The notes beneath the pieces are model-generated. The model had not been told where the DNA came from. It made no database searches and saw nothing but the letters and a program-made list of their open reading frames with translations. The position numbers were made by a program, and so were the translations under genes. From Sulfitobacter sp. CW3 (GTDB lineage Bacteria; Pseudomonadota; Alphaproteobacteria; Rhodobacterales; Rhodobacteraceae): DNA of 64,000 bases. Below, in pieces: positions 53,872-62,932 of this stretch. Every line of letters starts with the position of its first letter. Within the stretch, counting starts at the first letter, position 1. The DNA is taken from assembly GCF_019392245.1 (NCBI RefSeq), contig NZ_JAHXRL010000001.1, forward strand, positions 434,001 to 498,000, read 5' to 3'.

Positions 53872-53910
53872 AAAAGGCCCGCCCAGGCATGATACTGGGC
53901 GGGCCTTTTT
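53872..53910 (-). terminator. Terminator of gyrA
   Basis: A perfect 15-bp stem: AAAAGGCCCGCCCAG (53872-53886) with CTGGGCGGGCCTTTT (53895-53909), 8-base loop. Reverse-strand RNA ends in a U-run, 29 bases after the gyrA stop. The symmetry lets it work in both directions. Confidence 0.85.
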
Positions 53911-53938
53911 ACGTTCAGGCGTTCGGCGCGTCCCGAGA

Positions 53939-56695
53939 TCAGGCTTCGTCTGAAACCTCGCCGTCGATGGCATCGTCATCACCTTGATCGGCGATCCATG
54001 CGACGCTCACAACCACTTCGCCCTTGCCGGTGTCAAACACCTTCACACCACCTGCGCTGCGCGAGCGGAAGGAAATGCCTTCCACAGGCACACGGATAGA
54101 TTGCCCCTTGGACGTAGCCAGCATGATCTGGTCGTCCAATTCAACCGGGAAGGACGCCACGATTTCGCCGCCGCGCATCGCCTTGTCCATGGCCGTTACA
54201 CCCAAACCACCACGGCCACGTACCGGATAGTCATGGCTGGACGACAGTTTGCCCGCGCCTTTTTCGGTGATGGTCAGCAACAGGTTTTCGGCGGCTGACA
54301 TCTCTACATACCGCTCGTTCGAGAAGTTAGGATCGGCGGGCGCTTCGTCTTCATCAGACTCTGCATCATCTGCCAGACCCGCCATCGCGCGACGCATCTT
54401 GAGGTACGCGGTGCGTTCTTCCGATGTTGCGTCAAAGTGGCGAATGATCGACATGGAAACGACCTTGTCGTCGCCGTTCAGCTTGATGCCGCGCACACCG
54501 ACCGACGCGCGGCTGTTGAACACGCGTACATCTGTGGCAGGGAAACGGATCGCCCGGCCAGAGTTGGTGACCAACATCACATCATCATCATTCGATGCAA
54601 TGCGTGCATTGATCAGCGTGGTCTTTGCATGATCATCCTCGAACTTCATCGCGATCTTGCCGTTGCGCATGACGTTGGTGAAATCCGACAGTTTGTTGCG
54701 GCGCACGGTCCCTGCCGAGGTGGCAAAGACGACCTGCAAGTCGTCCCATTCGGCCTCGTCCCGATCAACGGGCATGATGGCCGCGATGGAAACACCGACG
54801 GGGATCGGCAGGATGTTGACGATCGCTTTACCCTTCGACGTACGGCTGCCCTGCGGCAAACGCCACGTCTTGAGCTTGTACACCATGCCATCGGTCGTAA
54901 AGAACAACAGCTGCGTGTGGGTATTGGCGACGAAAAGCGTGGTAACCACGTCTTCTTCTTTGGTCTGCATCCCCGACACGCCTTTGCCACCACGGCGCTG
55001 GCTGCGGAAATCCACCAAAGGTGTGCGTTTGATATAGCCGCCGGATGTGACGGTCACGACCATGTCTTCGCGCGCGATCAGGTCTTCGTCGTCCATGTCA
55101 CCGGACCAATCGACGATCTCGGTACGACGTGGCACGGCAAACTGGTCTTTCACCTCGGCCAACTCGTCCGAGATAATGCTCATGATGCGCTCACGGCTGC
55201 CCAAAATCTCAAGGTATTCCTTGATTTTCTTGGCCAGCTCTTCCAACTCGTCGGTGACTTCTTTGACACCGATCTGGGTGAGGCGCTGCAACCGCAGTTC
55301 GAGAATGGCGCGCGCTTGCGCCTCGGAGAGGTTGTAGGTGCCGTCGTCATTGGCAGTATGGGTCGGATCGTCGATCAGCGCGATATATTGCAGGATCGGC
55401 TCGGCGGGCCAACGGCGGGTCATCAGCTTTTCACGCGCTTCAGATGCGTCGGCAGAGGACCGGATGGTCGCGACGATTTCGTCAATATTCGTGACGGCCA
55501 CGGCCAAACCACACAGGATATGGCTGCGTTCGCGGGCCTTGCGCAGCAGGAATGCTGTGCGGCGCGCAACCACGTCTTCGCGGAAATCGATAAAGTAGGT
55601 CAGGAACTTGCGCAGGGTCAGCTGTTCGGGGCGGCCGCCGTTCAGCGCCAGCATGTTACAGCCGAAATAGGTCTGCATCGGCGTGAACCGGTAAAGCTGG
55701 TTCATCACGACTTCAGCCGTTGCATCGCGTTTCAGCTCGATCACGACGCGCACACCGTTACGGTCGGATTCGTCTTGGACGTGGGCGATGCCTTCGATCT
55801 TTTTCTCGCGGACTTGCTCGGCGATCTTTTCGATCATGGTGGATTTATTCACCTGATAGCAGATCTCGTCGATGACGATGGCAAAGCGGTCTTTGCGGAT
55901 TTCTTCAACGCGGGTCTTGGCGCGCATGATCACGCTGCCACGGCCCTCAAGGTATGCTTTGCGTGCACCGGCGCGGCCCAGCATGATACCACCGGTCGGA
56001 AAGTCGGGGCCGGGGATGTATTCGATCAGGTCTTCGGAGGTCAGATCGGGGTTTTCGATCAACGCCTGACAGGCATCAATGACTTCGCCTAGGTTGTGGG
56101 GCGGAATATTGGTGGCCATACCGACGGCAATACCGCCAGCGCCGTTAACCAGCATGTTCGGGAAACGTGCAGGCAAAACAGTAGGTTCACGTTCCTTGCC
56201 ATCGTAGTTGTCGATGAAATTAACGGTTTCTTTGTCCAGATCGCTGGTCATGAACGACGCGACTTTGTCCAGACGCGATTCAGTATAACGCATCGCCGCA
56301 GCGCTATCGCCATCCATCGAACCAAAGTTGCCCTGACCGTCAATCAACGGCAAAGACATCGAGAAATCCTGCGCCATACGCACAAGCGCGTCATAGATCG
56401 CGCTGTCACCGTGCGGGTGGTAGGAACCCATCACATCGCCCACGGATTTCGCAGATTTGCGATAGGTTTTGTCGTGGGTAATGCCTTTTTCATACATCGA
56501 ATAGATGATGCGGCGGTGAACCGGTTTCAGGCCGTCCCGCAGGTCGGGAATGGCGCGGCTGACGATGACCGACATGGCATAATCCAGATAGGATGTGCGC
56601 ATCTCGTGTTCGATGGTGACCGAAGGGCCATCATAAACGGGGCGCTCTGCCGGGAGTTTGTCATCGTTTTCAGGGGTTTCTGGCGTGTCGTTCAC
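53939..56695 (-). CDS. gyrA: DNA gyrase subunit A
   Basis: A 918-residue type II topoisomerase subunit that, with GyrB, introduces negative supercoils. The catalytic Tyr is Y137 in [10 protein letters not shown]. The quinolone-determining region reads [15 protein letters not shown] with S98 and D102 at the positions equal to E. coli S83 and D87, the sensitive state. The C-terminal beta-pinwheel carries the GyrA box QRRGGKG, which marks gyrase rather than ParC. An acidic insert ([14 protein letters not shown]) lies near residue 790. The protein is somewhat longer than E. coli GyrA. Confidence 0.97.
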   Translation of the reverse strand: MNDTPETPENDDKLPAERPVYDGPSVTIEHEMRTSYLDYAMSVIVSRAIPDLRDGLKPVHRRIIYSMYEKGITHDKTYRKSAKSVGDVMGSYHPHGDSAIYDALVRMAQDFSMSLPLIDGQGNFGSMDGDSAAAMRYTESRLDKVASFMTSDLDKETVNFIDNYDGKEREPTVLPARFPNMLVNGAGGIAVGMATNIPPHNLGEVIDACQALIENPDLTSEDLIEYIPGPDFPTGGIMLGRAGARKAYLEGRGSVIMRAKTRVEEIRKDRFAIVIDEICYQVNKSTMIEKIAEQVREKKIEGIAHVQDESDRNGVRVVIELKRDATAEVVMNQLYRFTPMQTYFGCNMLALNGGRPEQLTLRKFLTYFIDFREDVVARRTAFLLRKARERSHILCGLAVAVTNIDEIVATIRSSADASEAREKLMTRRWPAEPILQYIALIDDPTHTANDDGTYNLSEAQARAILELRLQRLTQIGVKEVTDELEELAKKIKEYLEILGSRERIMSIISDELAEVKDQFAVPRRTEIVDWSGDMDDEDLIAREDMVVTVTSGGYIKRTPLVDFRSQRRGGKGVSGMQTKEEDVVTTLFVANTHTQLLFFTTDGMVYKLKTWRLPQGSRTSKGKAIVNILPIPVGVSIAAIMPVDRDEAEWDDLQVVFATSAGTVRRNKLSDFTNVMRNGKIAMKFEDDHAKTTLINARIASNDDDVMLVTNSGRAIRFPATDVRVFNSRASVGVRGIKLNGDDKVVSMSIIRHFDATSEERTAYLKMRRAMAGLADDAESDEDEAPADPNFSNERYVEMSAAENLLLTITEKGAGKLSSSHDYPVRGRGGLGVTAMDKAMRGGEIVASFPVELDDQIMLATSKGQSIRVPVEGISFRSRSAGGVKVFDTGKGEVVVSVAWIADQGDDDAIDGEVSDEA

Positions 56696-56736
56696 GTAAT
56701 CTGCCTAGCTGTTGCTGGTTCTATATCTTGGGGTTT

Positions 56737-56766
56737 TGTATAGCAGATGGGGTATATAGGGTGCAA
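56737..56766 (-). promoter_or_regulatory. Probable gyrA promoter
   Basis: On the reverse strand TTGCAC (56761-56766) and TATACA (56737-56742) are separated by 18 bases, matching sigma-70 boxes at four and five positions. Initiation about 7 bases further gives a leader of roughly 35 bases to the gyrA ATG at 56695. Confidence 0.6.
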
Positions 56767-56938
56767 TGCCTGCGGGCTTTCTGTGTCCATTTGAATCTGT
56801 GAGATTGGCTAAGGTGTTGAAAACATGTGGGATTAAAACCTGCTGATTTCGTGTGGCGTAACGTCAATTCAATACGATTTCCAAATCCTCGGGAAACGCG
56901 GCTAGGATGTGGCCGAACGCCATCGGGAGGGGCAGATT

Positions 56939-58000
56939 ATGCAGCGCATTTTGGTTAATCAAACATCTATCGCAGAGACGCGGGCAGAGAACGTGGACAG
57001 CGCGCCGCTTGAGGCGGGGCAGGTCCGGCTGGCGCTGGAAAGTTTTGCGCTGACCTCGAACAATGTGACCTATGCGGCAGCGGGGTTTGATATCGGCTAT
57101 TGGCAGTTTTTCCCAAGCGGCATCGAAGGTTGGGGCATTGTTCCGGTCTGGGGCACGGCCAAAGTGGTGGAAAGCCGCAGCGATGTATTAGAGGTCGGCA
57201 CGCGGCTGTATGGCTTCTATCCGATGGCGGATGAGGTGGTGATCACGCCAAGCGCAGCGCAGGGTGGTTTTGTCGACAGTGCAGAGGACCGCGCAAAGCT
57301 GCCGTTGATCTATAACCAATACACGCCGGTACGGTCCGGCAGCGACGCAGACGACCATCTACGGGCGATTTTGCAGCCGCTACTGGCCACGTCATTTTTG
57401 TTGTTTGACTGGTTGCAGGATAATGCATGTTTCGGGGCCGATCAGATCATCATCGGCAGTGCGTCGTCGAAAACCGGGCTGGGGCTGTGCAAGTATCTGG
57501 CCGAACCTGCGGACCGCGCATATCGGATCGTTGGCCTTACATCCGCGAAAAACCGCGCTTTTGTCGAGGGGCTGGGGGCGTGTGACAGCGTGCTGACCTA
57601 TGACAAGATCGACGACATTGCGCAGGTGCCGTCAGTCTATGTCGACATGTCCGGCAATTCCGATGTCAAAATGGCGCTGCATACTCAACTGGGCGATAGC
57701 CTCAAGCATTCGTCAGCCGTGGGGCTGAGCCATTGGGATCACTTTGCCCCGACGCAAAAGCTGGCAGGCCCCAAACCTGAGTTCTTTTTCGCGCCTTCGC
57801 AGGTGGCCAAACGGCGCGCCGAATGGGGCCCGGGCGAGATTGAGAAACAGATCACTGCAGCGTGGAAACGGATTGCGGCGGATGCGTCAACGTGGATGAA
57901 TGTGCAGGTCCATCAGGGTATCGCCGCTGCCGAAGCCCCGTATCACGCACTGGTCACAGGGCAGGCGGACCCGACCACCGGCGTGATTATCCGGCCCTAA
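56939..58000 (+). CDS. DUF2855 family protein
   Basis: A 353-residue protein of the DUF2855 family, related by fold to zinc-free medium-chain (quinone-type) dehydrogenases. Seen are ALTSNNVTYAAAGFDIGYWQFFP (about 40-62), GWGIVPVWGTAKVVES, a GARLYGFYPMA-type segment and a nucleotide-binding-like IIIGSASSKTGLGLCKYLA. The enzymatic role is unknown. The ATG at 56939 is chosen because GGGAGGGGCAGATT precedes it. It is convergent with the radical SAM gene, 3 bases between the ends. Confidence 0.85.
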   Translation: MQRILVNQTSIAETRAENVDSAPLEAGQVRLALESFALTSNNVTYAAAGFDIGYWQFFPSGIEGWGIVPVWGTAKVVESRSDVLEVGTRLYGFYPMADEVVITPSAAQGGFVDSAEDRAKLPLIYNQYTPVRSGSDADDHLRAILQPLLATSFLLFDWLQDNACFGADQIIIGSASSKTGLGLCKYLAEPADRAYRIVGLTSAKNRAFVEGLGACDSVLTYDKIDDIAQVPSVYVDMSGNSDVKMALHTQLGDSLKHSSAVGLSHWDHFAPTQKLAGPKPEFFFAPSQVAKRRAEWGPGEIEKQITAAWKRIAADASTWMNVQVHQGIAAAEAPYHALVTGQADPTTGVIIRP

Positions 58001-58003
58001 GGG

Positions 58004-58951
58004 TCACGCAGAACAGCTGGCACCGCCAAGCACGCAAAACTTGGCGCAATGCGGATGGTTGAGGGCGACGTCTTTCTCGGCCTCTTCCAAGCTGTTGCCC
58101 AACTCAAACTCAGGGCTGTAAGGCAGCAGTGTACAGGCCAGCACGGCAGGTTTCTCAGCGCCCTTGCGTTTGACCACCATACGCGAGGATGAACACATTA
58201 TCGCGTCAGGAGATTTGTTTAAGATACCCCAGCAAGCGGTTGTAATTTCAGGGACTTCGATGGTTTCATCCATCTCGGGAAACAGCACGGTTATGCCGGG
58301 ATCATGGGCGTCGATGTCAAAGCCATGATCGGCATAAAACGCGCCATATCCCGCGCGGCTGTCTTCGTCGCTGTCGCCAAAAACCGACCGGCCTGCTACC
58401 GCCATGCGAATGCCATTGTCACGCAGCCATGTCATGCCCGTAATCGTCTTTTCCAGCGCACCAGCGCCGCGTTCGGCATCATGTAGATCGGCGCGGTAGT
58501 GATCCACCGAAATGCGCAGCGTTAGCTTGTCGGGGTAAGCCGCGTTGAGCCGCGTCAGACCCGCCAGCACCGATTTGCGCATCATGGGCCGCATCGCGTT
58601 TGTCAGAATCAGCACCTCGTATCCCGCCTCAAGCGAGGCTTCGGTGATGTCGATCATTTGCGGATTCATAAAGGGTTCACCACCGGTAAAGGCGATTTCG
58701 GTCACGGGCCAGTTGCGCGCGGTGATCTGCCCCAGGTAATCGCGCACCTCATCCGCTGTGATATAGACCAACGCGTCGTTCGTCGGGCTGGACGCGATAT
58801 AGCAGTTCACGCATTCAATGTTACACAATGTGCCGGTGTTAAACCACAATGTTTGAGGGTTGGTCAGGCTCACGGTCGCACGGTCTTCGCCCTTGGCGGT
58901 GACCAATGGGTTTTCAAATTTGCCTACGTTTGCCTGTGCAAAGTCTTTCAT
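58004..58951 (-). CDS. Radical SAM protein with Cys-rich C-terminus
   Basis: A 315-residue radical SAM enzyme. The 4Fe-4S motif is C43xxxC47xxC50 in TLCNIECVNCYIASS, followed by AFTGGEPFMNPQM and ILTNAMRPM. The C-terminal quarter has many cysteines: one each in TTACWGIL, IMCSSS and LACTLLP, then C302, C306 and C313 in HCAKFCVLGGASCSA at the very end. These may bind an auxiliary cluster. Substrate unknown; no peptide precursor or other maturation gene is next to it. The ATG at 58951 has AAGGGCG at good spacing; a GTG two codons earlier is too close to it. Confidence 0.87.
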   Translation of the reverse strand: MKDFAQANVGKFENPLVTAKGEDRATVSLTNPQTLWFNTGTLCNIECVNCYIASSPTNDALVYITADEVRDYLGQITARNWPVTEIAFTGGEPFMNPQMIDITEASLEAGYEVLILTNAMRPMMRKSVLAGLTRLNAAYPDKLTLRISVDHYRADLHDAERGAGALEKTITGMTWLRDNGIRMAVAGRSVFGDSDEDSRAGYGAFYADHGFDIDAHDPGITVLFPEMDETIEVPEITTACWGILNKSPDAIMCSSSRMVVKRKGAEKPAVLACTLLPYSPEFELGNSLEEAEKDVALNHPHCAKFCVLGGASCSA

Positions 58952-59062
58952 CGACACTGCGCCCTTAGATGGTTTGCGTTGTTTCTTTGTCTAGGCGAAT
59001 GGTAAAACCAAGAAAACCCTGTGTATTCTTTAGCACAGACTTGTGAAGCGTAGTGATTGCTG

Positions 59063-59080
59063 TATGTTTGCGCTAACATA
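59063..59080 (+). promoter_or_regulatory. LacI-type palindromic operator before zwf
   Basis: TATGTTTGCGCTAACATA (59063-59080) has perfect TATGTT/AACATA arms around a central GCGC, with one asymmetric position. This is the style of LacI-family operators. In Rhodobacter the LacI-family regulator CceR is known to control zwf and other central carbon genes, so CceR is the natural candidate. It ends 49 bases before the zwf ATG. Confidence 0.6.
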
Positions 59081-59129
59081 GATTTAAACGCCCAAGCGCT
59101 GCGTCCGTGCAGCAAGGAGAGTTGCCCCG

Positions 59130-60599
59130 ATGGTCTCACGCGTTATTCCGGTCGATCCGTTTGACTTGGTGATTTTTGGCGGTACCGGCGATCTGGCCCG
59201 TCGTAAAATTCTGCCGGGTCTGTTTCGACGCTTTTGTTCCGGTCAAATGCCTGAAAACGCCCGCATTATTGGTGCCGCCCGCACGGAAATGGACGCGGAT
59301 GGTTACCGGGAGATGATTGCAGAGGCGATTGCCGAATTCAACGCGGATTTTGAACACGAGCCGGGGCAGCTGGACGCGTTTCTGGCCAGCCTAGAATATG
59401 TGACCATCGACGCAAAAGGCACCGATGGCTGGGAAACGTTGCAAAAGCTGATGGCTGGAACGGAACGGGTCGAGGCGTATTATTTCTCGGTTTCGCCTGC
59501 GTTGTTTGGCGATTTGGCGGAACGGTTGCAACAATGGGGCATGGCGGATGCGCGCAGCCGGATTGTGGTCGAAAAGCCCTTTGGCCGTGATCTGCAAACC
59601 GCCCGCGCCCTGAACGCGACGCTGGCCAAGTATTTCGACGAAAGCCAGATTTACCGGATCGACCATTATCTGGGAAAGGAAACTGTTCAAAACCTCATGG
59701 CGGTCCGCTTTGGCAACATGCTGTTCGAGCCGCTTTGGAACAGCCAATATGTCGATCACATCCAGATCACTGTGGCCGAAACCGTGGGCGTCGGGGGCAG
59801 GGGTGAATATTACGATAAATCCGGTGCCATGCGCGATATGGTGCAAAACCACCTGATGCAATTGCTGTGCCTGATCGCCATGGAACCACCGGCGCGGTTT
59901 GACCCCGATGCCGTGCGCGATGAAAAGCTCAAGGTTATCCGCGCGTTGGATCCGGTGTTGCCGCATCACATTTCGCGCGGGCAATATCAGGCGGAACCGT
60001 GCAACGAGACAGAGCACCCCGGCTATCGCACTGCCGTCGGTGATCCCCGTTCGCGCACCGAAAGCTTTGTCGCGCTCAAGGCGCACATCAGCAACTGGCG
60101 GTGGGCGGGCACGCCGTTTTATCTGCGCACCGGCAAACGTATGGCCGCGCGGTCGTCTGAAATTACTGTGGTATTCAAGGAAACCCCGCATTCGATTTTC
60201 GCTGAAGACGCAGGCCGGCACCGCAACGTGCTGTCGATCCGGCTGCAACCGAACGAGGGCATCACCCTTGGCGTGACGATCAAGGAACCCGGCCCCGGCG
60301 GTATGCGTCTGATTGATGTGCCGTTGGATATGACCTTTGCCGATGCTTTGGGGCCGGAAGGGTCCGAACAGGTGGATGCCTATGAACGGCTGATCATGGA
60401 CGTGATCCGTGGCAACCAGACCCTGTTTATGCGCGGAGACGAGGTCGAGGCCGCATGGGCTTGGACCGACCCGATTATCCAAGGATGGGAAGCGCGCAAT
60501 GACGTGCCCAAACCCTATGACAGCGGGTCGGATGGCCCGACGGATGCAAATGAAATGATGCGACGTGACGGTCGAAAATGGCGGGAGCTTTCTGCATGA
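59130..60599 (+). CDS. zwf: Glucose-6-phosphate 1-dehydrogenase
   Basis: A 489-residue enzyme oxidising glucose 6-phosphate to 6-phosphogluconolactone, the entry to the Entner-Doudoroff and oxidative pentose phosphate routes. The cofactor motif is FGGTGDLARRKILPGLF near the start, and the active-site signature is IYRIDHYLGKETVQNLMAVRFGN. C-terminal WAWTDPIIQGWE is typical. AAGGAGAG lies 9 bases before the ATG. The LacI-type palindrome upstream suggests carbon control. First gene of a three-gene run. Confidence 0.97.
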   Translation: MVSRVIPVDPFDLVIFGGTGDLARRKILPGLFRRFCSGQMPENARIIGAARTEMDADGYREMIAEAIAEFNADFEHEPGQLDAFLASLEYVTIDAKGTDGWETLQKLMAGTERVEAYYFSVSPALFGDLAERLQQWGMADARSRIVVEKPFGRDLQTARALNATLAKYFDESQIYRIDHYLGKETVQNLMAVRFGNMLFEPLWNSQYVDHIQITVAETVGVGGRGEYYDKSGAMRDMVQNHLMQLLCLIAMEPPARFDPDAVRDEKLKVIRALDPVLPHHISRGQYQAEPCNETEHPGYRTAVGDPRSRTESFVALKAHISNWRWAGTPFYLRTGKRMAARSSEITVVFKETPHSIFAEDAGRHRNVLSIRLQPNEGITLGVTIKEPGPGGMRLIDVPLDMTFADALGPEGSEQVDAYERLIMDVIRGNQTLFMRGDEVEAAWAWTDPIIQGWEARNDVPKPYDSGSDGPTDANEMMRRDGRKWRELSA

Positions 60600-61267
60600 A
60601 ACTGATCGAATATGCCGATCGCGAGGCCCTCGCGATAGATCTTGCCAATGTGCTGGCGGGCGAATTGGAAAATGCGCTATTGTCCCATGATCGGGTCAGC
60701 TTGGCGGTGCCCGGTGGCACAACGCCGGGGCCGATTTTTGACAGCCTAAGTGCGGCCAGCCTTGATTGGGCGCGGGTGCAGGTGATGTTGACCGACGAAC
60801 GCTGGGTCAGCCCCGATCACGAGATGTCGAACGCGGGCCTGCTACGTAAACGTCTGCTGGTTGGTCCTGCGGCCGCAGCGGGGTTCACGCCGTTTTTCGT
60901 CGATGGACTGACAGCGGCCGAAGCGTCAGAAGATTTGTCCGATACCGTCGGGCAGTATTTGCCGCTTTCGGTGCTGGTGTTGGGCATGGGGGCCGACATG
61001 CACACGGCCTCGCTTTTCCCCGGCTCGGATGGGTTGGCAGCGGCGATGGCGGGTGATGCACCCGCCGTTTGCCCCATTCACGTCGCGGGTCAGGATATCG
61101 GCCGCATTACGCTTTCCCGCCCCGTTCTTGAGGGGGCCATGTCAACGCATGTGGTTATCTTCGGGGATGAAAAACGCGCAGCGCTAGAGCGGGCATTGAC
61201 CCTGCCAGCCCATGAAGCGCCCATCGGCGCAGTGTTGAAAGAGGCGGTAGTCCATTGGGCAGCATGA
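60596..61267 (+). CDS. pgl: 6-phosphogluconolactonase
   Basis: A 223-residue DevB-type lactonase hydrolysing 6-phosphogluconolactone to 6-phosphogluconate. Family blocks are [65 protein letters not shown] and a C-terminal PIGAVL. The ATG at 60596 overlaps the zwf stop (ATGA) and its own stop overlaps pgi in the same way, so all three enzymes are made together. Confidence 0.95.
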   Translation: MKLIEYADREALAIDLANVLAGELENALLSHDRVSLAVPGGTTPGPIFDSLSAASLDWARVQVMLTDERWVSPDHEMSNAGLLRKRLLVGPAAAAGFTPFFVDGLTAAEASEDLSDTVGQYLPLSVLVLGMGADMHTASLFPGSDGLAAAMAGDAPAVCPIHVAGQDIGRITLSRPVLEGAMSTHVVIFGDEKRAALERALTLPAHEAPIGAVLKEAVVHWAA

Positions 61268-62853
61268 CAAAATTCGATGACCTGATTGCGATGCAGGCCG
61301 CTGTCAAAGACCGCTCGATCCTGTCTTTGTTCGATGATGCGACCCGTGCCGCGACATTCAGCGCGCAAACCGGCGACATGTTGTTTGACTTCTCCAAGAC
61401 CAATTTGGATGCGGAAACGATGGATGCCTTGCTGGCCTTGATCGTTGATGCCGATGTTCCGGCCCGCCGTGATGCGATGTTCGCCGGCGACAAGATTAAC
61501 GAGACCGAAGACCGCGCCGTTTTGCACACCGCCCTGCGCAATCTCGATGGCGGACCGGTGCTGGTGGACGGTGTCGATGTGATGCCGGATGTTCTGGCCA
61601 CCCTTGACCGGATGCGTGATTTTGCCGATGAAATCCGCGCCAGCGATATCACTGATGTGGTTAATATCGGGATTGGTGGCTCTGATCTGGGGCCCGCCAT
61701 GGCCGTTCAGGCGTTGTCGCCCTACCACGACGGGCCACGCTGCCATTTTGTGTCAAACGTGGACGGCGCACATATCGCCGACACGCTGCGCGGACTGGAT
61801 GCGAAAACCACGCTGGTCATCGTCGCGTCCAAGACCTTTACCACGATCGAAACCATGACCAACGCCCGCACGGCGCGGGCTTGGATGACGGATCATGGCG
61901 GCGATCCCGCGCGTCAGTTCGCAGCGCTCAGCACGGCACAAGACAAAACCGATGGCTTCGGGATCAACCCCGCGCAGGTCTTCGGGTTCGAAGACTGGGT
62001 CGGCGGGCGGTATTCCGTTTGGGGCCCCATAGGCCTGTCCTTGATGATCGCAATCGGGCCGCGCGCCTTTCACGCGTTCCTGCGCGGCGGGCAGTCCATG
62101 GACCGCCATTTTTGCGCCGCAGCCCCGGATGAAAACCTGCCGATGCTGCTGGCCTTGGTCGGAATATGGCACAACCAAATCTGCGGCTACGCGACACGCG
62201 CCGTGCTGCCTTATGATCAACGTCTGGGGCAATTGCCCGATTATCTGCAACAGCTTGAGATGGAATCAAACGGCAAAACCACCCAAATGGATGGCACGAC
62301 CGCGCCGTTCAATACAGGCCCCGTGGTCTGGGGCGCACCCGGCACCAATGGCCAACACGCCTTCTATCAACTGATCCACCAAGGCACCCGCGTGATCCCT
62401 TGCGAATTTTTGATCGCGGCGAATGGCCATGAACCCGATCTGACACACCACCACAAACTGCTGATCGCCAATTGCCTCGCCCAGTCCGAGGCCCTGATGC
62501 GCGGGCGCAGCCTGCAAGAAGCATCTGAAATCATGGCCGCCAAAGGGTTAACCGGGGCCGAACTCGACCGTCAGGCGCGCCACCGCGTGTTCCCCGGCAA
62601 CCGCCCGTCAACGACGCTCAGCTATCCGCTGCTCGACCCGTTCACGCTGGGCCAGATCATCGCGCTTTACGAACACCGCGTCTTTGTCGAAGGGGTGATC
62701 CTTGGCATCAATTCCTTCGATCAATGGGGGGTGGAACTGGGCAAGGAACTCGCGACGTCTTTGCAACCCATCGTTGACGGATCAGAACCGGCGACGGGCA
62801 AAGACGGATCGACCGCCGGGCTCATCGGGTTCATTGCAAAACACGCAGACTAA
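61264..62853 (+). CDS. pgi: Glucose-6-phosphate isomerase
   Basis: A 529-residue enzyme interconverting glucose 6-phosphate and fructose 6-phosphate. Signatures are [55 protein letters not shown], the [15 protein letters not shown] block with the catalytic Glu and [14 protein letters not shown] with the C-terminal Lys. In a bacterium using the Entner-Doudoroff route it can recycle fructose 6-phosphate to zwf. The ATG at 61264 overlaps the pgl stop (ATGA). Confidence 0.97.
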   Translation: MTKFDDLIAMQAAVKDRSILSLFDDATRAATFSAQTGDMLFDFSKTNLDAETMDALLALIVDADVPARRDAMFAGDKINETEDRAVLHTALRNLDGGPVLVDGVDVMPDVLATLDRMRDFADEIRASDITDVVNIGIGGSDLGPAMAVQALSPYHDGPRCHFVSNVDGAHIADTLRGLDAKTTLVIVASKTFTTIETMTNARTARAWMTDHGGDPARQFAALSTAQDKTDGFGINPAQVFGFEDWVGGRYSVWGPIGLSLMIAIGPRAFHAFLRGGQSMDRHFCAAAPDENLPMLLALVGIWHNQICGYATRAVLPYDQRLGQLPDYLQQLEMESNGKTTQMDGTTAPFNTGPVVWGAPGTNGQHAFYQLIHQGTRVIPCEFLIAANGHEPDLTHHHKLLIANCLAQSEALMRGRSLQEASEIMAAKGLTGAELDRQARHRVFPGNRPSTTLSYPLLDPFTLGQIIALYEHRVFVEGVILGINSFDQWGVELGKELATSLQPIVDGSEPATGKDGSTAGLIGFIAKHAD

Positions 62854-62865
62854 CCATGTAATCTG

Positions 62866-62915
62866 TTTCATTTTGCCATATAAACTCCGGGGAGTTTGAG
62901 GGGCAGCGCCCCTCA
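62866..62915 (-). terminator. Terminator region between pgi and the antiporter gene, family A tail
   Basis: TGAGGGGC (62897-62904) and GCCCCTCA (62908-62915) pair perfectly with a 3-base loop. On the reverse strand this is followed by CTCC/GGAG and the tail AGTTTATATGGCAAAATGAAA (62866-62886), the family A type. It serves the antiporter gene and may also stop pgi transcription. Confidence 0.6.
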
Positions 62916-62932
62916 TTCACCTTACAAAAAAC

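Noticed and set aside
62866..62932. Attachment site or mobile element end
   Set aside because: The sequence is one of four family A 3'-end hairpins; no integrase, tRNA target or direct repeat is nearby.
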